A DNA stretch of 64,000 nt from Lacrimispora sp. BS-2 (GCF_040207125.1 NZ_CP157940.1:2914001-2978000); one strand, 5' to 3'. Shown: positions 37,038 to 46,691, counted from the stretch's first letter. Numbers and translations: made by a program. Notes: generated from the sequence alone by a model not told the origin.

Positions 37038-37922
37038 CTATCCTTTTACAGAACCAACGATCATGCCTTTAACAAAGTATTTCTGGAGAAACGGATAAGT
37101 ACATACAATGGGTATCAGCGATAGTACCAACGCCGCCATCTTCATCGTTTCTGTATGAACCAGAACATCTGCAGCCGCTTCCATATCCGCGGTCTGTCCA
37201 TTAGTCAAGATTGTCTGCAGTACATATTGCAGGACATACAGACTTTTTTTCGACACATACAGCATATTATCCATCCATGAGTTCCAGTGCTGCACGCAGT
37301 ACCAAAGGGAAATCGTTGCCATGACCGGCATGGACAGTGGTAAGTACACCTGAAACAGTACCTGTAAGTTTGTAGCGCCGTCAAGCTTCGCTGACTCTTC
37401 CAGCGCAGCCGGAATCCCCATAAAGAAGTTTCTTGTGATAATCAGGGCAAATCCCGTAATCAGGCAGGGCAGAATATAAACCAGGAAGTTATTCGCTAAA
37501 TGCAATTCCTTGATCAACAGGTATTTGGGTATCATACCTCCAGAGAAATACATGGTAAACACTATGAACATCATCAGGAACTTGCGGTAAGGAAGATTGG
37601 ATTTTGCCAGCGGATAGGCTGTCAGTACCGTCACCAGCACTCCCGCCGCCGTACCGGCCACCGTTCTAAAAATGGTAATCAGATAGCTGTGCCAGAAATT
37701 GGGATCTGTAGAAATCTGCTCATATCCCGAAAAATTAAACTTGGTCGGAAACAGATGAAATCCCGTTTCATTTACAACTGATGCCGGGCTCATGGATATG
37801 GTGACTACCTGCATAAAGGGAAGCAGGATCGATACCATCAGTATCAGCGCAAATCCGTATGCGACTCCGTCTACAAGCCAGTCTTCCGCTGATTTTTTTC
37901 TTTTTCTTCGTATGGTGTTCAT
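37038..37922 (-). CDS. Carbohydrate ABC transporter permease, LplC/YtcP-like (MalG type)
   Basis: 294 aa from MNTIRRKRKKSAEDW; GGGGGAG 6 nt upstream of 37922 decides the start. Six hydrophobic segments, and the EAA loop of binding-protein-dependent permeases is visible at PAALEESAKLDGATNLQVLF (about 185). It pairs with the LplB-like protein just upstream (its ribosome site overlaps that gene's end). No ATPase is encoded nearby, as is usual for systems that share an MsmX-type ATPase. Confidence 0.92.
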   Translation of the reverse strand: MNTIRRKRKKSAEDWLVDGVAYGFALILMVSILLPFMQVVTISMSPASVVNETGFHLFPTKFNFSGYEQISTDPNFWHSYLITIFRTVAGTAAGVLVTVLTAYPLAKSNLPYRKFLMMFIVFTMYFSGGMIPKYLLIKELHLANNFLVYILPCLITGFALIITRNFFMGIPAALEESAKLDGATNLQVLFQVYLPLSMPVMATISLWYCVQHWNSWMDNMLYVSKKSLYVLQYVLQTILTNGQTADMEAAADVLVHTETMKMAALVLSLIPIVCTYPFLQKYFVKGMIVGSVKG

Positions 37923-37935
37923 GACCACTCCCCCT

Positions 37936-38874
37936 TTACCATAATGCGTAATCATTTGTCCTTCGCGCTATGTAGTTCGTCAGCATGACAAGCATGAAAG
38001 AAATGATATTTTTAAATAAATCAACTGCTGTGGTGAAACTGTACTGCATGTTCTGAATACCCATCCGATATACGAAGGTGGAGATTACATCACCTACTCC
38101 ATAAGTTGTCGGAGACAGGAAGTTATATACCTGCTCAAAGCTGTCGTTCAGAATTTTGCCGGACTCCATAATCAGCATAACCGTAACAATAGGCGCCAGG
38201 GCCGGGAGCGTAATATGCAGAATTCTCTGTATTCTGCCCGCCCCGTCCATCTCTGCCGCCTCGTAGAGGGCCGGATCGACAGAGGTAACCGCAGCCAGGT
38301 ACACGATAGAGCCCCAGCCAATGGACTTCCACATGTCGGAAAGCACTAAAACTCCGCGGAAATACCTGGCCTCCCCCACAAAGAATACGGGGTCAAATCC
38401 CAGGTTCTGCAGCAGAATATTAACCGGCCCCCTGGATGGGGATAAAAACTCGATGATGATACCGGAGACTACAACCCAGGAAACAAAGTGCGGCAGATAA
38501 GAGATGGACTGGGCCACCTTTTTAAATTTAACATGTTTAATCTCGTTCAATACCAGGCACAGAAAAATCGGCGCCGGGAAGCATATCAGTAATTTATATA
38601 AACTGATAATTAATGTGTTTTTCAATACTGATAAAAAGAATGGATTGGAAAACAAACTCTTAAAATGCTTCAGACCTACAAAAGTACTTCCTTCAATTCC
38701 CTTCAAAGGATAGTAATCCTGAAATGCAATGATGAGTCCATACATAGGTCCATAGCAGAATACAAGGAAGAACAAAATTCCCGGAATCAGCATAATATAA
38801 TACTCTTTATACTGTGATAAATTACCCAAAAAACCTGTCTTTTTTGGGGCTGCTTTTATTTTTGCTACTGTCAT
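37936..38874 (-). CDS. Carbohydrate ABC transporter permease, LplB-like
   Basis: 312 aa. Six membrane segments; the N-terminal PGILFFLVFCYGPMYGLIIAF matches the partner fragment at 1-341 in style. The EAA loop reads DPALYEAAEMDGAGRIQRI (about 205-223). It imports the oligosaccharide delivered by the lipoprotein encoded directly upstream, as part of the order lipoprotein-LplB-LplC-AraC. Confidence 0.92.
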   Translation of the reverse strand: MTVAKIKAAPKKTGFLGNLSQYKEYYIMLIPGILFFLVFCYGPMYGLIIAFQDYYPLKGIEGSTFVGLKHFKSLFSNPFFLSVLKNTLIISLYKLLICFPAPIFLCLVLNEIKHVKFKKVAQSISYLPHFVSWVVVSGIIIEFLSPSRGPVNILLQNLGFDPVFFVGEARYFRGVLVLSDMWKSIGWGSIVYLAAVTSVDPALYEAAEMDGAGRIQRILHITLPALAPIVTVMLIMESGKILNDSFEQVYNFLSPTTYGVGDVISTFVYRMGIQNMQYSFTTAVDLFKNIISFMLVMLTNYIARRTNDYALW

Positions 38875-38899
38875 CTTTACCTCCCGAATTGTTCAGCCA

Positions 38900-40498
38900 T
38901 TATTTCTGCAGCGCTTTCTGCTGCTCCGCATAAGCTTCCTGAACAGCCTTCTCAGCCGTGTCTCCGCCGGCTGCCTTAAATTCTGCTACGAAGGTATCGA
39001 AATAGTCAAGAGGTTTTGCACCTGTGATCATGTCAAAATAAGCCTGTTCAGTCAATGTATCCAGGGTTGCGCTTACATTGGCAAATTCTTCTGTAGCGGG
39101 AGCGTTAAAGCGATAGTAGCCGTTTCCTGTAATATCATTACCAAGCTTCACTTTTGATGCATTTAAACTCTCCGCATAAAGAACCGTGTCACCAAAATCC
39201 ACCTGCATAATGCCCTGTTTACGAAGCTCAACTCCGTCTCCAATACGCTTTCTCGTTTCTCCGGCCATCTCGAAGTGCTTGCCTTCCAGACCATAGTTTG
39301 ACAGTTCCATAAATTCTACATCTGAATAGTAAGCATCCAGAATTGCCAGGAATGCATCAACTTTTCTAGGATCGGAAGCGCCCTGTGTGGTCAGGCAGGT
39401 TAAGCGTCCTACTTTTGACCATGCCTCTGTACCGGATTTTCCATCTGGACCTACCGGTGCAGGTCCTGCTACAATTTTCGCTTCCGGATTCAATGCCTTC
39501 ATCTCTTTTAAGCAGATAGCCTGGTTGTTTACATCATCAGAATCTGTGCTGTAGTAAAAATAGTGATATGGCATAGCGCTTGTCAGACCAATCTGTCCGT
39601 TCATAAAGGAATGAGACAGCCATGCGTAACCGCCATGATTTTCGCCTGTGATGAACTCCTTGTCGATGATTCCCTTTTCATACCATCTGTTTAATACTTC
39701 CAACGCCTGTTTTGCTTCGGGACGGATATATGGGAAGAAAGGAACGTTATCATCACCAAGCTGCATTTCCTCTACCAGGAAGCCTGGATTACCGCCGGTC
39801 ATGCAGCGAAGACCAAATGCACCGAATACGGCTCCGATGGCTCGTTCCGCCATACCTGCTGTATCTTTTTTACCATTGCGGTCAGGGTCCTGCTCTACAA
39901 ATGCGGTCAGCACCTCTTCATATTCTTCCAGTGTTTCCGGTACTTCCAACCCCAGATTATCCAGCCAAGTCTGGTTCCAGAACATGGCCATAGGCACTAC
40001 GCTCATGGGATTGGAAACCCCATAGTTCTTTCCTTTATAGATCATCGTACTCCACAATGAGCCATCATCGTTTTCATCCGCACATTTTGCGAAGTTCGGC
40101 GCTTTCTCCCTGATAGTTTCAATAGGAAGTTCTGCAATAATGCCACCCTCCACATAGGTAGCCAGATCAGCCGGGCTTCCAATAACCATAACATCCGGCA
40201 TCTCGCCACCGGCAAACTTTACATTTAAATTTTGCTGATAATTATTGGAATCTACATAAAAACCTTTTAAATCAATATTGAAGCGTTCCTCTATCATCTT
40301 AACTACTTCCGCGTCATCATCCACCTCTGCGGAGGTCTGACCAGTCAGCCACGACATTTGAACCGGCTCCTCACTTACCGCCCCGGTTGTACTTCCTTTA
40401 TCGGATGCAGTTGTCTGGCCGGAACCACATCCAGTCAGCATACTTCCTGTCATGGCTGCCGCCATCATGCACGCTGTCCATCTCTTCCATCTTCTCAT
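38900..40498 (-). CDS. Extracellular solute-binding lipoprotein for the glycan oligosaccharide transporter
   Basis: 532 aa from MRRWKRWTACMM; GGAGG 8 nt upstream of 40498. Signal peptide with lipobox LTGC (Cys about 24) followed by a Gly/Ser/Thr linker. Fold and length are those of LplA-like binding proteins. First gene of the transporter operon and divergent from a heparinase gene at 40872, which makes uronic-acid oligosaccharides the likely ligand. Several Trp and acidic patches in the body are typical of sugar-binding sites. Confidence 0.9.
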   Translation of the reverse strand: MRRWKRWTACMMAAAMTGSMLTGCGSGQTTASDKGSTTGAVSEEPVQMSWLTGQTSAEVDDDAEVVKMIEERFNIDLKGFYVDSNNYQQNLNVKFAGGEMPDVMVIGSPADLATYVEGGIIAELPIETIREKAPNFAKCADENDDGSLWSTMIYKGKNYGVSNPMSVVPMAMFWNQTWLDNLGLEVPETLEEYEEVLTAFVEQDPDRNGKKDTAGMAERAIGAVFGAFGLRCMTGGNPGFLVEEMQLGDDNVPFFPYIRPEAKQALEVLNRWYEKGIIDKEFITGENHGGYAWLSHSFMNGQIGLTSAMPYHYFYYSTDSDDVNNQAICLKEMKALNPEAKIVAGPAPVGPDGKSGTEAWSKVGRLTCLTTQGASDPRKVDAFLAILDAYYSDVEFMELSNYGLEGKHFEMAGETRKRIGDGVELRKQGIMQVDFGDTVLYAESLNASKVKLGNDITGNGYYRFNAPATEEFANVSATLDTLTEQAYFDMITGAKPLDYFDTFVAEFKAAGGDTAEKAVQEAYAEQQKALQK

Positions 40499-40628
40499 TT
40501 TATCGTCCTCCATTATAATTTGAAATTTGCCTTTTTACTCGCTCCCCATTTAGTACTCCATGATTTACTCCCAGCCTGGCGCCTGTCTGTATAAGGAAGG
40601 CGGAGCACATGGGCCGTACATTAATGTG

Positions 40629-40691
40629 AGAATAGCACATGTCTTTCCTCCAGACAATCCACAAAAAATTGCAAAATAACACTTTTTTGCA
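40629..40691 (-). promoter_or_regulatory. AraC-type operator and promoter (copy 2, transporter operon)
   Basis: Minus strand: TGCAAAAAAGTGTTATTT then TGCAATTTTTTGTGG, -35 TTGTCT (40652-40657), 17 bp, -10 TATTCT (40629-40634). This is the most regular copy and shows two direct half-sites starting TTGCAA. The intergenic region 40499-40871 also holds the divergent promoter of gene 40872 and nothing else that I recognise. Confidence 0.8.
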
Positions 40692-40809
40692 GCCGGTATA
40701 TACTTCGTCTTTTCTATACCTTTTCCATATATCCATGTTATTCCCTTTGTTTATTTGGTTTTTTGCCTCACCACCCAACAAGAAGATATCATATTGCAGA
40801 AATGTATCA

Positions 40810-40838
40810 TTGAAGCTGCAAACGGCTTTTCTTATAAT
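40810..40838 (+). promoter_or_regulatory. Promoter of the + strand heparinase-fold gene 40872
   Basis: TTGAAG (40810-40815), 17 bp, TATAAT (40833-40838). The 12 bp GTATCATTGAAG that contain the -35 recur unchanged before the broken gene at 46692, again 17 bp from a -10 box. A TTGCAGAAA half-site like that of the minus-strand operators lies immediately upstream. Confidence 0.7.
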
Positions 40839-40871
40839 AAAGATAACATTTATACAGGAGGATTTTTATCT

Positions 40872-42953
40872 ATGATTACTATTCCGGTAAAGGAAAGGGA
40901 AGTAACTGATGAAGATTTATTTTCTGCTCTTCAGCTGTCGTATCCCGGGCTTTCAGAAGTACGTCATTCGTTAGAAGCCGGCAACACACTTCTTGCAAAA
41001 AAAGAACTGGTCACTTATTTTCAGACCCGGACCAATGTAACTTATTACTTTGATTACCGCAGTCTCCCTTTAAAACCCATCGATACCGACAGCAATCCTC
41101 AGCTGTTCCAGGCGGCTCTAGGACTGAAGGGCAGCTTAAAAGAGTTCTGTCTGTATGCAGGAAAAAAGATGATGGAGCGTGTGTATGTCCGTCCGGGCGG
41201 AGATGTGGAAATCGAGCTGGGGCCTGACTACGAGAATCTCCCTCATTTTAATGTTAAAGAAGATATAGGTAAAAAACACCGTACGGTTCTGGATATCTTT
41301 TCAAGGGGACAGTTTTTTGAATACCTTGCCGTCCTTTACCATGAAACAGGGGACCGGGCAGTGTTGGAAAAATTGGAAGAAACCCTTCAGATGTTCTGGG
41401 AGCATTATCCCTTGGATCTGGAATTTACCGATCCGGATATCTCTCATTTTTTACATACCGAGGACCGAGATGTGATGAGTACCGGGTTTCTGACCCTTTG
41501 CTATCTCAGTTTATTTTATACAAGGATTCCTTATGAGATTTCTACGGAAATGGCTTTTGGAATCCTAAAACGAATCTGGTTCCTAGGTATCCAGTTCCGC
41601 CGGTTTGACACAGATACATACCGGAAATTCAACCATCATATGTGGGAAAGAGGTCTGGTGCCGTTTATGCTGGCTACCCTGCTTCCTGAGTTTCCGGAGC
41701 TTGCAGCCATGAAAGACAGGGGTACCCAGGTAGTCCGCCAGCACGTCATGGATGATTTCAATGAGGCCGGAGGTTACAGCGAGCATTCTATTCCATACTG
41801 GAGCGGCGCCGCTCTGGGCGAGATGATCAGCAACGGCATTTACTTAGGAAACTTAAACCGTACAACGCTTCTGGATGAAGAAAGCGGATGCCGAATTCAG
41901 ACCAGCTACGATATCCTGGCTAGTATCGCCCCGCCTCATGACCGTTTTCCGTCTCTGGGAGATAACGGCGGCCCCAAGGTGAACCAGATCTTATCCAACG
42001 GTGCTTACCGTGCGGGCAATGATGCCTGCAGAGAGCTGCTCGAATACCGGTTAGGACAGACTGAAGAGCTCCCGAAGATACCTCTGGATTACTGCAATGA
42101 CAAAAGCGGTTTTTTCTGTTCCCGAAGCAGTTTCTCTGCCGACGCCAACTATGTTTTAATGTCTGCCAAGGTGAATTGCGGTGACACCGGGCATAACCAC
42201 ATGGATATGCTTTCACTCTTTATTTCCATGAGGGGACAGGAACTTATCGGTGAGCCTCATTCCAGACAGCTTTACCACTCAGTCCGGGCAGGAAGCCCCC
42301 AACGCGGATATATGTATAATATGACTTTCCACAATACGGTACTGGCTTATGGAAACCCGGTTCAGGATGACCGGTTCTATGCTTTAAAATGGGGCGTAAT
42401 GAGACCGGACTCTCCCGTAGAGTACTTCACCTCCAGGGAAGAAGGCTGTTTTGTCAGCGCATACCATGATGCTTATACCTTCTGCCGCCATACCAGAAAA
42501 ATTCTCGTCTGCCGGGAGAAAGGATTTCTGATTCATGACTGTATCCGGGGCGGTGACCGCCTTCCCGATTCCCATATACAGCGGTGGAATCTTTTTCCTG
42601 ACGTATCATACCGTCAGCTTGATGACCGAAGTGTCCTTCTGGAAAAAAACGGCGCTCTTACCCTGCTTTTATGGAACGGAGCCCCCAGTCTGCATATCTG
42701 GCAGAAAGAGGACTTATATCCTGAAATCGTCAAAGACCGGAATCAGCTGTCAACCATCGTCGATGTGCACTTTACACCTGTCATGGATGCTGATTCTGGT
42801 ATCGGCCCTGTCTCGCAGAGTTTGCTGATTCTGGATGTGACAGACGGTATTCCTACAATCGGGGATAGCGACAGCCTGTGTGCCGGTCTGCTTTCCTGCG
42901 CGGAACACGATAACCTTGCCGGAGCCCTCGACTTATTCCTGCAAATAAAATAG
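40872..42953 (+). CDS. Heparinase II/III-family protein, cytoplasmic (divergent member)
   Basis: 693 aa from MITIPVKEREVTDED; AGGAGG lies 11 nt before 40872, and the longer frame from 40755 has no ribosome site. No signal peptide. The toroid has FNHHMWERGLVPFMLATLLPEF (His about 253) and GGYSEHSIPYW (about 300-310); the beta half has GHNHMDMLSLFIS (His about 440). This is the heparinase II/III layout, but it is only distantly related to the 32583/47996 pair, so a different linkage or chain end is likely. Followed after 28 bp by a YesL-like membrane gene in the same unit. Confidence 0.82.
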   Translation: MITIPVKEREVTDEDLFSALQLSYPGLSEVRHSLEAGNTLLAKKELVTYFQTRTNVTYYFDYRSLPLKPIDTDSNPQLFQAALGLKGSLKEFCLYAGKKMMERVYVRPGGDVEIELGPDYENLPHFNVKEDIGKKHRTVLDIFSRGQFFEYLAVLYHETGDRAVLEKLEETLQMFWEHYPLDLEFTDPDISHFLHTEDRDVMSTGFLTLCYLSLFYTRIPYEISTEMAFGILKRIWFLGIQFRRFDTDTYRKFNHHMWERGLVPFMLATLLPEFPELAAMKDRGTQVVRQHVMDDFNEAGGYSEHSIPYWSGAALGEMISNGIYLGNLNRTTLLDEESGCRIQTSYDILASIAPPHDRFPSLGDNGGPKVNQILSNGAYRAGNDACRELLEYRLGQTEELPKIPLDYCNDKSGFFCSRSSFSADANYVLMSAKVNCGDTGHNHMDMLSLFISMRGQELIGEPHSRQLYHSVRAGSPQRGYMYNMTFHNTVLAYGNPVQDDRFYALKWGVMRPDSPVEYFTSREEGCFVSAYHDAYTFCRHTRKILVCREKGFLIHDCIRGGDRLPDSHIQRWNLFPDVSYRQLDDRSVLLEKNGALTLLLWNGAPSLHIWQKEDLYPEIVKDRNQLSTIVDVHFTPVMDADSGIGPVSQSLLILDVTDGIPTIGDSDSLCAGLLSCAEHDNLAGALDLFLQIK

Positions 42954-42981
42954 TTTTATTAAAAGAAAGGAAGATAATTTC

Positions 42982-43593
42982 ATGAATGGTCTGTTTTCAA
43001 TCAACAGTCCCCTTTGGAGTATATCCAGCAAAGCACTGAATTTTTTGTGGCTGAGTATCTTATGGCTGGTCTGCAGTCTGCCGGTCATCACCATAGGGGC
43101 TTCAACCTCCGCACTTTATTCCATAACGCTGAAATACGTCCGCAATGAAGAAGGATACTTAACAGCTTCCTTCTTCACCGCTTTTCGGCAGAATCTCAGG
43201 CAGGGAGCCATTATCTGGCTCGTACTCCTGCTGGCCGGTTTATTTCTGGGCCTTGATTTTGTGTTCTATTACCGGGGTGAACAGACCGGGATCGGATACA
43301 TGATATTAATGACCCTGTTTTTCAGCCTGGCACTGGTCTTTGTCCTGATGAATTTGTATGTGTACGCGGTCCTGGCCAAATTCCAGAACTCTGTCTTCCA
43401 TATCATAAAAAGCTCCTGCATCATGGCCCTCTGCCACTGGCCTTCCAGCCTAGCTATGCTGATGCTGTCACTGTTAATTCTGGCGGTGGGATTCCTGGCA
43501 TTTCCACCTCTGCTTTTCTTCGCACCGGCCGGCCTATGCTATATGCATTCCAAGTTTTTATGCCGGATATTCGACGGCTACATCGCAGCCTGA
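42982..43593 (+). CDS. YesL-like (DUF624) membrane protein
   Basis: 203 aa with five hydrophobic segments. It begins NGLFSINSPLWSISSKALNFLWLS and has the SLPVITIGASTSALY segment that marks the YesL/DUF624 family. These proteins are regularly found in sugar-polymer loci next to LplABC transporters; their task is unknown. Cotranscribed with the heparinase-fold gene upstream. A convergent gene ends at 43688; I see no strong terminator in the 94-bp gap. Confidence 0.88.
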   Translation: MNGLFSINSPLWSISSKALNFLWLSILWLVCSLPVITIGASTSALYSITLKYVRNEEGYLTASFFTAFRQNLRQGAIIWLVLLLAGLFLGLDFVFYYRGEQTGIGYMILMTLFFSLALVFVLMNLYVYAVLAKFQNSVFHIIKSSCIMALCHWPSSLAMLMLSLLILAVGFLAFPPLLFFAPAGLCYMHSKFLCRIFDGYIAA

Positions 43594-43687
43594 TGCCATC
43601 ACTCATTTGGAATGCAGGCAAAGAATACGGATATGCAGACATTTACTGATTCTTTCCATCGTGTTCTCCCTTTGCTGAATAATCTCC

Positions 43688-44821
43688 TCACCATATCAGA
43701 AAATCTTTTTCTGCAAGACGAAGAACAGCCTCTGCCATAAAATAATCCGCATAAATCAGATCTGTCTGCTGATTCCCGGTGCTGTGGTAATCTACCTTAC
43801 AATTCTGGACAACAGAATCATTTTCCGGATTCCAGTCACAACACCGCTCTGACACCGCCTTCACAATCTGCTCCGCATGACTGCGGTACAGCCGCTTCTC
43901 CTGCTCTTCTACATGTTCCGCTATCTCCAGCAATCCACAGGCCGCGCAAAGCCCGGCCGACGCGTCCCAGTATACCGGCTTCTTAGGCTGTCTGAAATCG
44001 CACAGAGGAATATAATCCGTTAAAGAGATATTAGAAATAAAATAATGAGCCGTCCTTTTTGCCGTATCCAGATATTCAGGATCTTTCGTATAACGGTAGC
44101 TCAACGCAAATCCATATAGTATCCAGGATTGTCCGCGTGACCAGGAAGAGGCGGCCGAATATCCCTGTCCCGCCATAATCTCTGTAAGTTCACCGGAGTC
44201 CGGATTCAGGCATGCAATATGGCCGCAGGAACCGTCGGCCCTGACAAGAGTTCTTTTTACAGTATCCGCATGAGCCTTTGCAATATAATAAAATCTGGGA
44301 TCCTTTAGTTCTTTAGAGGCCCAGTAAAGAAGCGGTATGTTCATCATTGAATCCACGATGATCCAGCCGGTACAATCCTGCCCTTCTTCCACACATTCAG
44401 GATTCCAGGCTCTGATATATTTTCCTGCCGGATTATATCTGCCCGCCAGAATATTGGCCGCCAGAAGCCCGCGTGTTCTGGACTCCTTTGAATCGGTCAG
44501 CCGGTAATCCGCAACTGCACTGTGAAGCCACATAAATCCAATATCATGATGCAGTCCCATAAAATCATGCAGCGCCTTATCCAGCTTCCTCTCCGCCAGT
44601 TCCGCACATTTACGATAGTTATCCTTCCCCGTGGCATGATACATCTTCCATAAAATCCCCGGCCAGAAGCCATTTGTCCACCAGTAAATATCCGTTTCAC
44701 CATAATCCGTTTTATAGCTTCCTTCTATTGTCCGATAAGGAATCTTATCCCCCATTCTTTCACATTCTGCCTGAAATTTGATATCCATTTTTTGAAATAA
44801 AAGCGCTAACCATTTTTCCAC
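43688..44821 (-). CDS. Glycoside hydrolase family 88-type unsaturated glucuronyl hydrolase
   Basis: 377 aa, the family's normal length, no signal peptide. The two key aspartates of these enzymes are seen in HHDIGFMW (about 93) and IVDSMMNIPLLYW (about 155), the spacing found in the Bacillus enzyme with Asp88 and Asp149. It removes the 4,5-unsaturated uronic acid that lyases leave at the non-reducing end, so it finishes the work of the heparinase-type enzymes. Second gene of a unit with the sulfatase (29-bp gap). GH105 is the alternative, but the DIGF motif favours GH88. Confidence 0.87.
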   Translation of the reverse strand: MEKWLALLFQKMDIKFQAECERMGDKIPYRTIEGSYKTDYGETDIYWWTNGFWPGILWKMYHATGKDNYRKCAELAERKLDKALHDFMGLHHDIGFMWLHSAVADYRLTDSKESRTRGLLAANILAGRYNPAGKYIRAWNPECVEEGQDCTGWIIVDSMMNIPLLYWASKELKDPRFYYIAKAHADTVKRTLVRADGSCGHIACLNPDSGELTEIMAGQGYSAASSWSRGQSWILYGFALSYRYTKDPEYLDTAKRTAHYFISNISLTDYIPLCDFRQPKKPVYWDASAGLCAACGLLEIAEHVEEQEKRLYRSHAEQIVKAVSERCCDWNPENDSVVQNCKVDYHSTGNQQTDLIYADYFMAEAVLRLAEKDFLIW

Positions 44822-44850
44822 AGCGTAAAAACCTCCTTTACATAAACCGG

Positions 44851-46341
44851 TTAATAATTATAATTTTTCATAAATTCTGCGGGATTCCAGGGCGGAAGAA
44901 CCAGATCATCCTGTATCTCCTGAAGATGGGATTTAAGCAGTGTATTCAGTTCCATCGCTGTTTCCCAGTATCCGTTCTTTTTATCTTCCTCTTCTTCAAA
45001 CAACAGATTTTTTGTTTCCTGCCTGTCATTTTTCAAATCGTAAAGTTCCAGATAATACTCATCTTTAAAAAGATCCACAATATATTTATAGTTCTTCCAT
45101 ATCACGCACCTCTGGAAATTGCCGCGGGAACCATTGCCATCATACTGGATATAGACAGGGCGTTCTTTAACTCTTCCTGTCCCCTCTAAAAGCCCCTTTA
45201 AGGAAGCGCCACTTACATCACTGGCCGGAGTGACTCCGTAAAAATCGCAGATTGTAGGAAATACGTCAATATGGCTGATAAACTCTTCCCTCACCATCCC
45301 TTTTTTACTTCCCCCTGGCAGATGAATGCTGAAAGGAGTTTTGGCAGACTCTTCATACATGCACATTTTCTGGAACAGGCAGTGAGAACCCAGCATTTCA
45401 CCGTGATCAGAGGTGAATACAATCATAGAATTCTCATACAGGCCCTTTTCCTTCAGCTTCCCGATAATCCGGCCCACACACTGATCCAGCAGGGATACCA
45501 GCCCCAGATAGGTCCTCCAGGCTTCTTTCCAGTCTTCCAGCCGGTAAGCGCCACCTATGTATCCCGTAAGATTATATTTTTGTAAGGGCGACTGGTTCTC
45601 ATACCATCGGTTCACATTGTCCGGCAGTTCCACATCCTCTGTTTTTACCTGAGAATACCAGGGGTCCGGAATATCAAACGGTGGGTGGGGCGCCACATAC
45701 ATCATGCTCAAAAACAAAGGTTTTTCACCGGAAAATCCGTCCAGCGCCTTCACGGCAGCATTCGTAAAATAACCGTCGAAATAACAGTCATATCCTTCCT
45801 CGTACAGTCCAGTATGAGGATTGGAATAAGAACAGACTCTGGTATGTACACCGTCAGCCATCTCCGGGATCGGGGTGGTAAAGAGTGGCCCTCCCGGCAT
45901 GCGCTTCCCCTGACCTCTCACAAAAGTACGGTAACTCTCCTCTGTCGTCAGCCATCTTGTCTTCGTATCAGGGCGCTTCTCCAGCGGTATTCCTTCTACA
46001 AATAAATGCTGTTTTCCACTGTGGATACACTCCATCCCCAGGTGTTCCATAATGCTGTAGAGATGGTCAGTCCCTTCTTTTACTTTGGAATACGGTTCCT
46101 CGGGCGGAAACCATCCATTAATCAGGCTTCCATTCACTCCCGGATAAGTTCCGGTAAACAGCGCGCCTCTGGCGGGCACACAGAGTGGACTTGCACAGTA
46201 CGCGTTGGAAAAGCGGACACTGTCCTGCATCAGGGCGTCAATATTGGGGGTGTATCCTTTCTCCAGCACATCATAACGAAGCTGATCCGCAGCTATTAAT
46301 ATACAGTTTGGCATATCTTCCTTTTTGCCGTTCTTATTCAT
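44851..46341 (-). CDS. Sulfatase (formylglycine-dependent, cytoplasmic)
   Basis: 496 aa without a signal peptide. The formylglycine motif C-x-P-x-R occurs as CVPARGALFTG (Cys about residue 54), and the metal site residues are in ILIAADQLRYD (about 19-20) and FTSDHGEMLGSH (about 305-315). It would strip sulfate from imported oligosaccharides. Cys (not Ser) means it needs an anaerobic sulfatase-maturing radical-SAM enzyme, which is not in this window. First gene of the sulfatase-GH88 unit under operator copy 3. Confidence 0.92.
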   Translation of the reverse strand: MNKNGKKEDMPNCILIAADQLRYDVLEKGYTPNIDALMQDSVRFSNAYCASPLCVPARGALFTGTYPGVNGSLINGWFPPEEPYSKVKEGTDHLYSIMEHLGMECIHSGKQHLFVEGIPLEKRPDTKTRWLTTEESYRTFVRGQGKRMPGGPLFTTPIPEMADGVHTRVCSYSNPHTGLYEEGYDCYFDGYFTNAAVKALDGFSGEKPLFLSMMYVAPHPPFDIPDPWYSQVKTEDVELPDNVNRWYENQSPLQKYNLTGYIGGAYRLEDWKEAWRTYLGLVSLLDQCVGRIIGKLKEKGLYENSMIVFTSDHGEMLGSHCLFQKMCMYEESAKTPFSIHLPGGSKKGMVREEFISHIDVFPTICDFYGVTPASDVSGASLKGLLEGTGRVKERPVYIQYDGNGSRGNFQRCVIWKNYKYIVDLFKDEYYLELYDLKNDRQETKNLLFEEEEDKKNGYWETAMELNTLLKSHLQEIQDDLVLPPWNPAEFMKNYNY

Positions 46342-46409
46342 GTTTTTCCCTTTCCCCTCCGTCCGTATAATTGTTTTTTATACAGATAAGGCGTAGTTCC
46401 ATTATAGTG

Positions 46410-46472
46410 AACATATCATGCATATTCTTAAAACACAATAATCAAATAATTGTAAAATAACACTTTTTTGCA
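46410..46472 (-). promoter_or_regulatory. AraC-type operator and promoter (copy 3, sulfatase operon)
   Basis: Minus strand: TGCAAAAAAGTGTTATTT then TACAATTATTTGATT, -35 TTGTGT (46433-46438), 17 bp, -10 TATGTT (46410-46415). The length of the motif and its distance to the -10 equal those of copies 1 and 2. The 46342-46691 gap also holds the divergent promoter below; nothing else seen. Confidence 0.8.
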
Positions 46473-46598
46473 TGGTGATTTCCCCTCATATTTTCAATTA
46501 TTTTACGGATATACCCACTTTTTTTGTTGTTTTCAACAGGTTTTTCTTCCTTTTACACACGCTCCGCAAAAAGATTGTTACCCCGCGAAAAAGTATCA

Positions 46599-46627
46599 TT
46601 GAAGAAATCTTATCCTTAAATTACACT
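46599..46627 (+). promoter_or_regulatory. Promoter of the broken gene / heparinase B unit
   Basis: TTGAAG (46599-46604), 17 bp, TACACT (46622-46627), with the shared GTATCATTGAAG. Two GC-A-tract half-sites (CCGCAAAAAG, CCGCGAAAAAG) lie directly upstream, 19 bp apart, and may be activator sites. Confidence 0.65.
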
Positions 46628-46691
46628 GAAACCAAGCATAATGCCAGGCACAATACAAGAAACAATCAAACTGAAAAAGAGGGGATAAACA

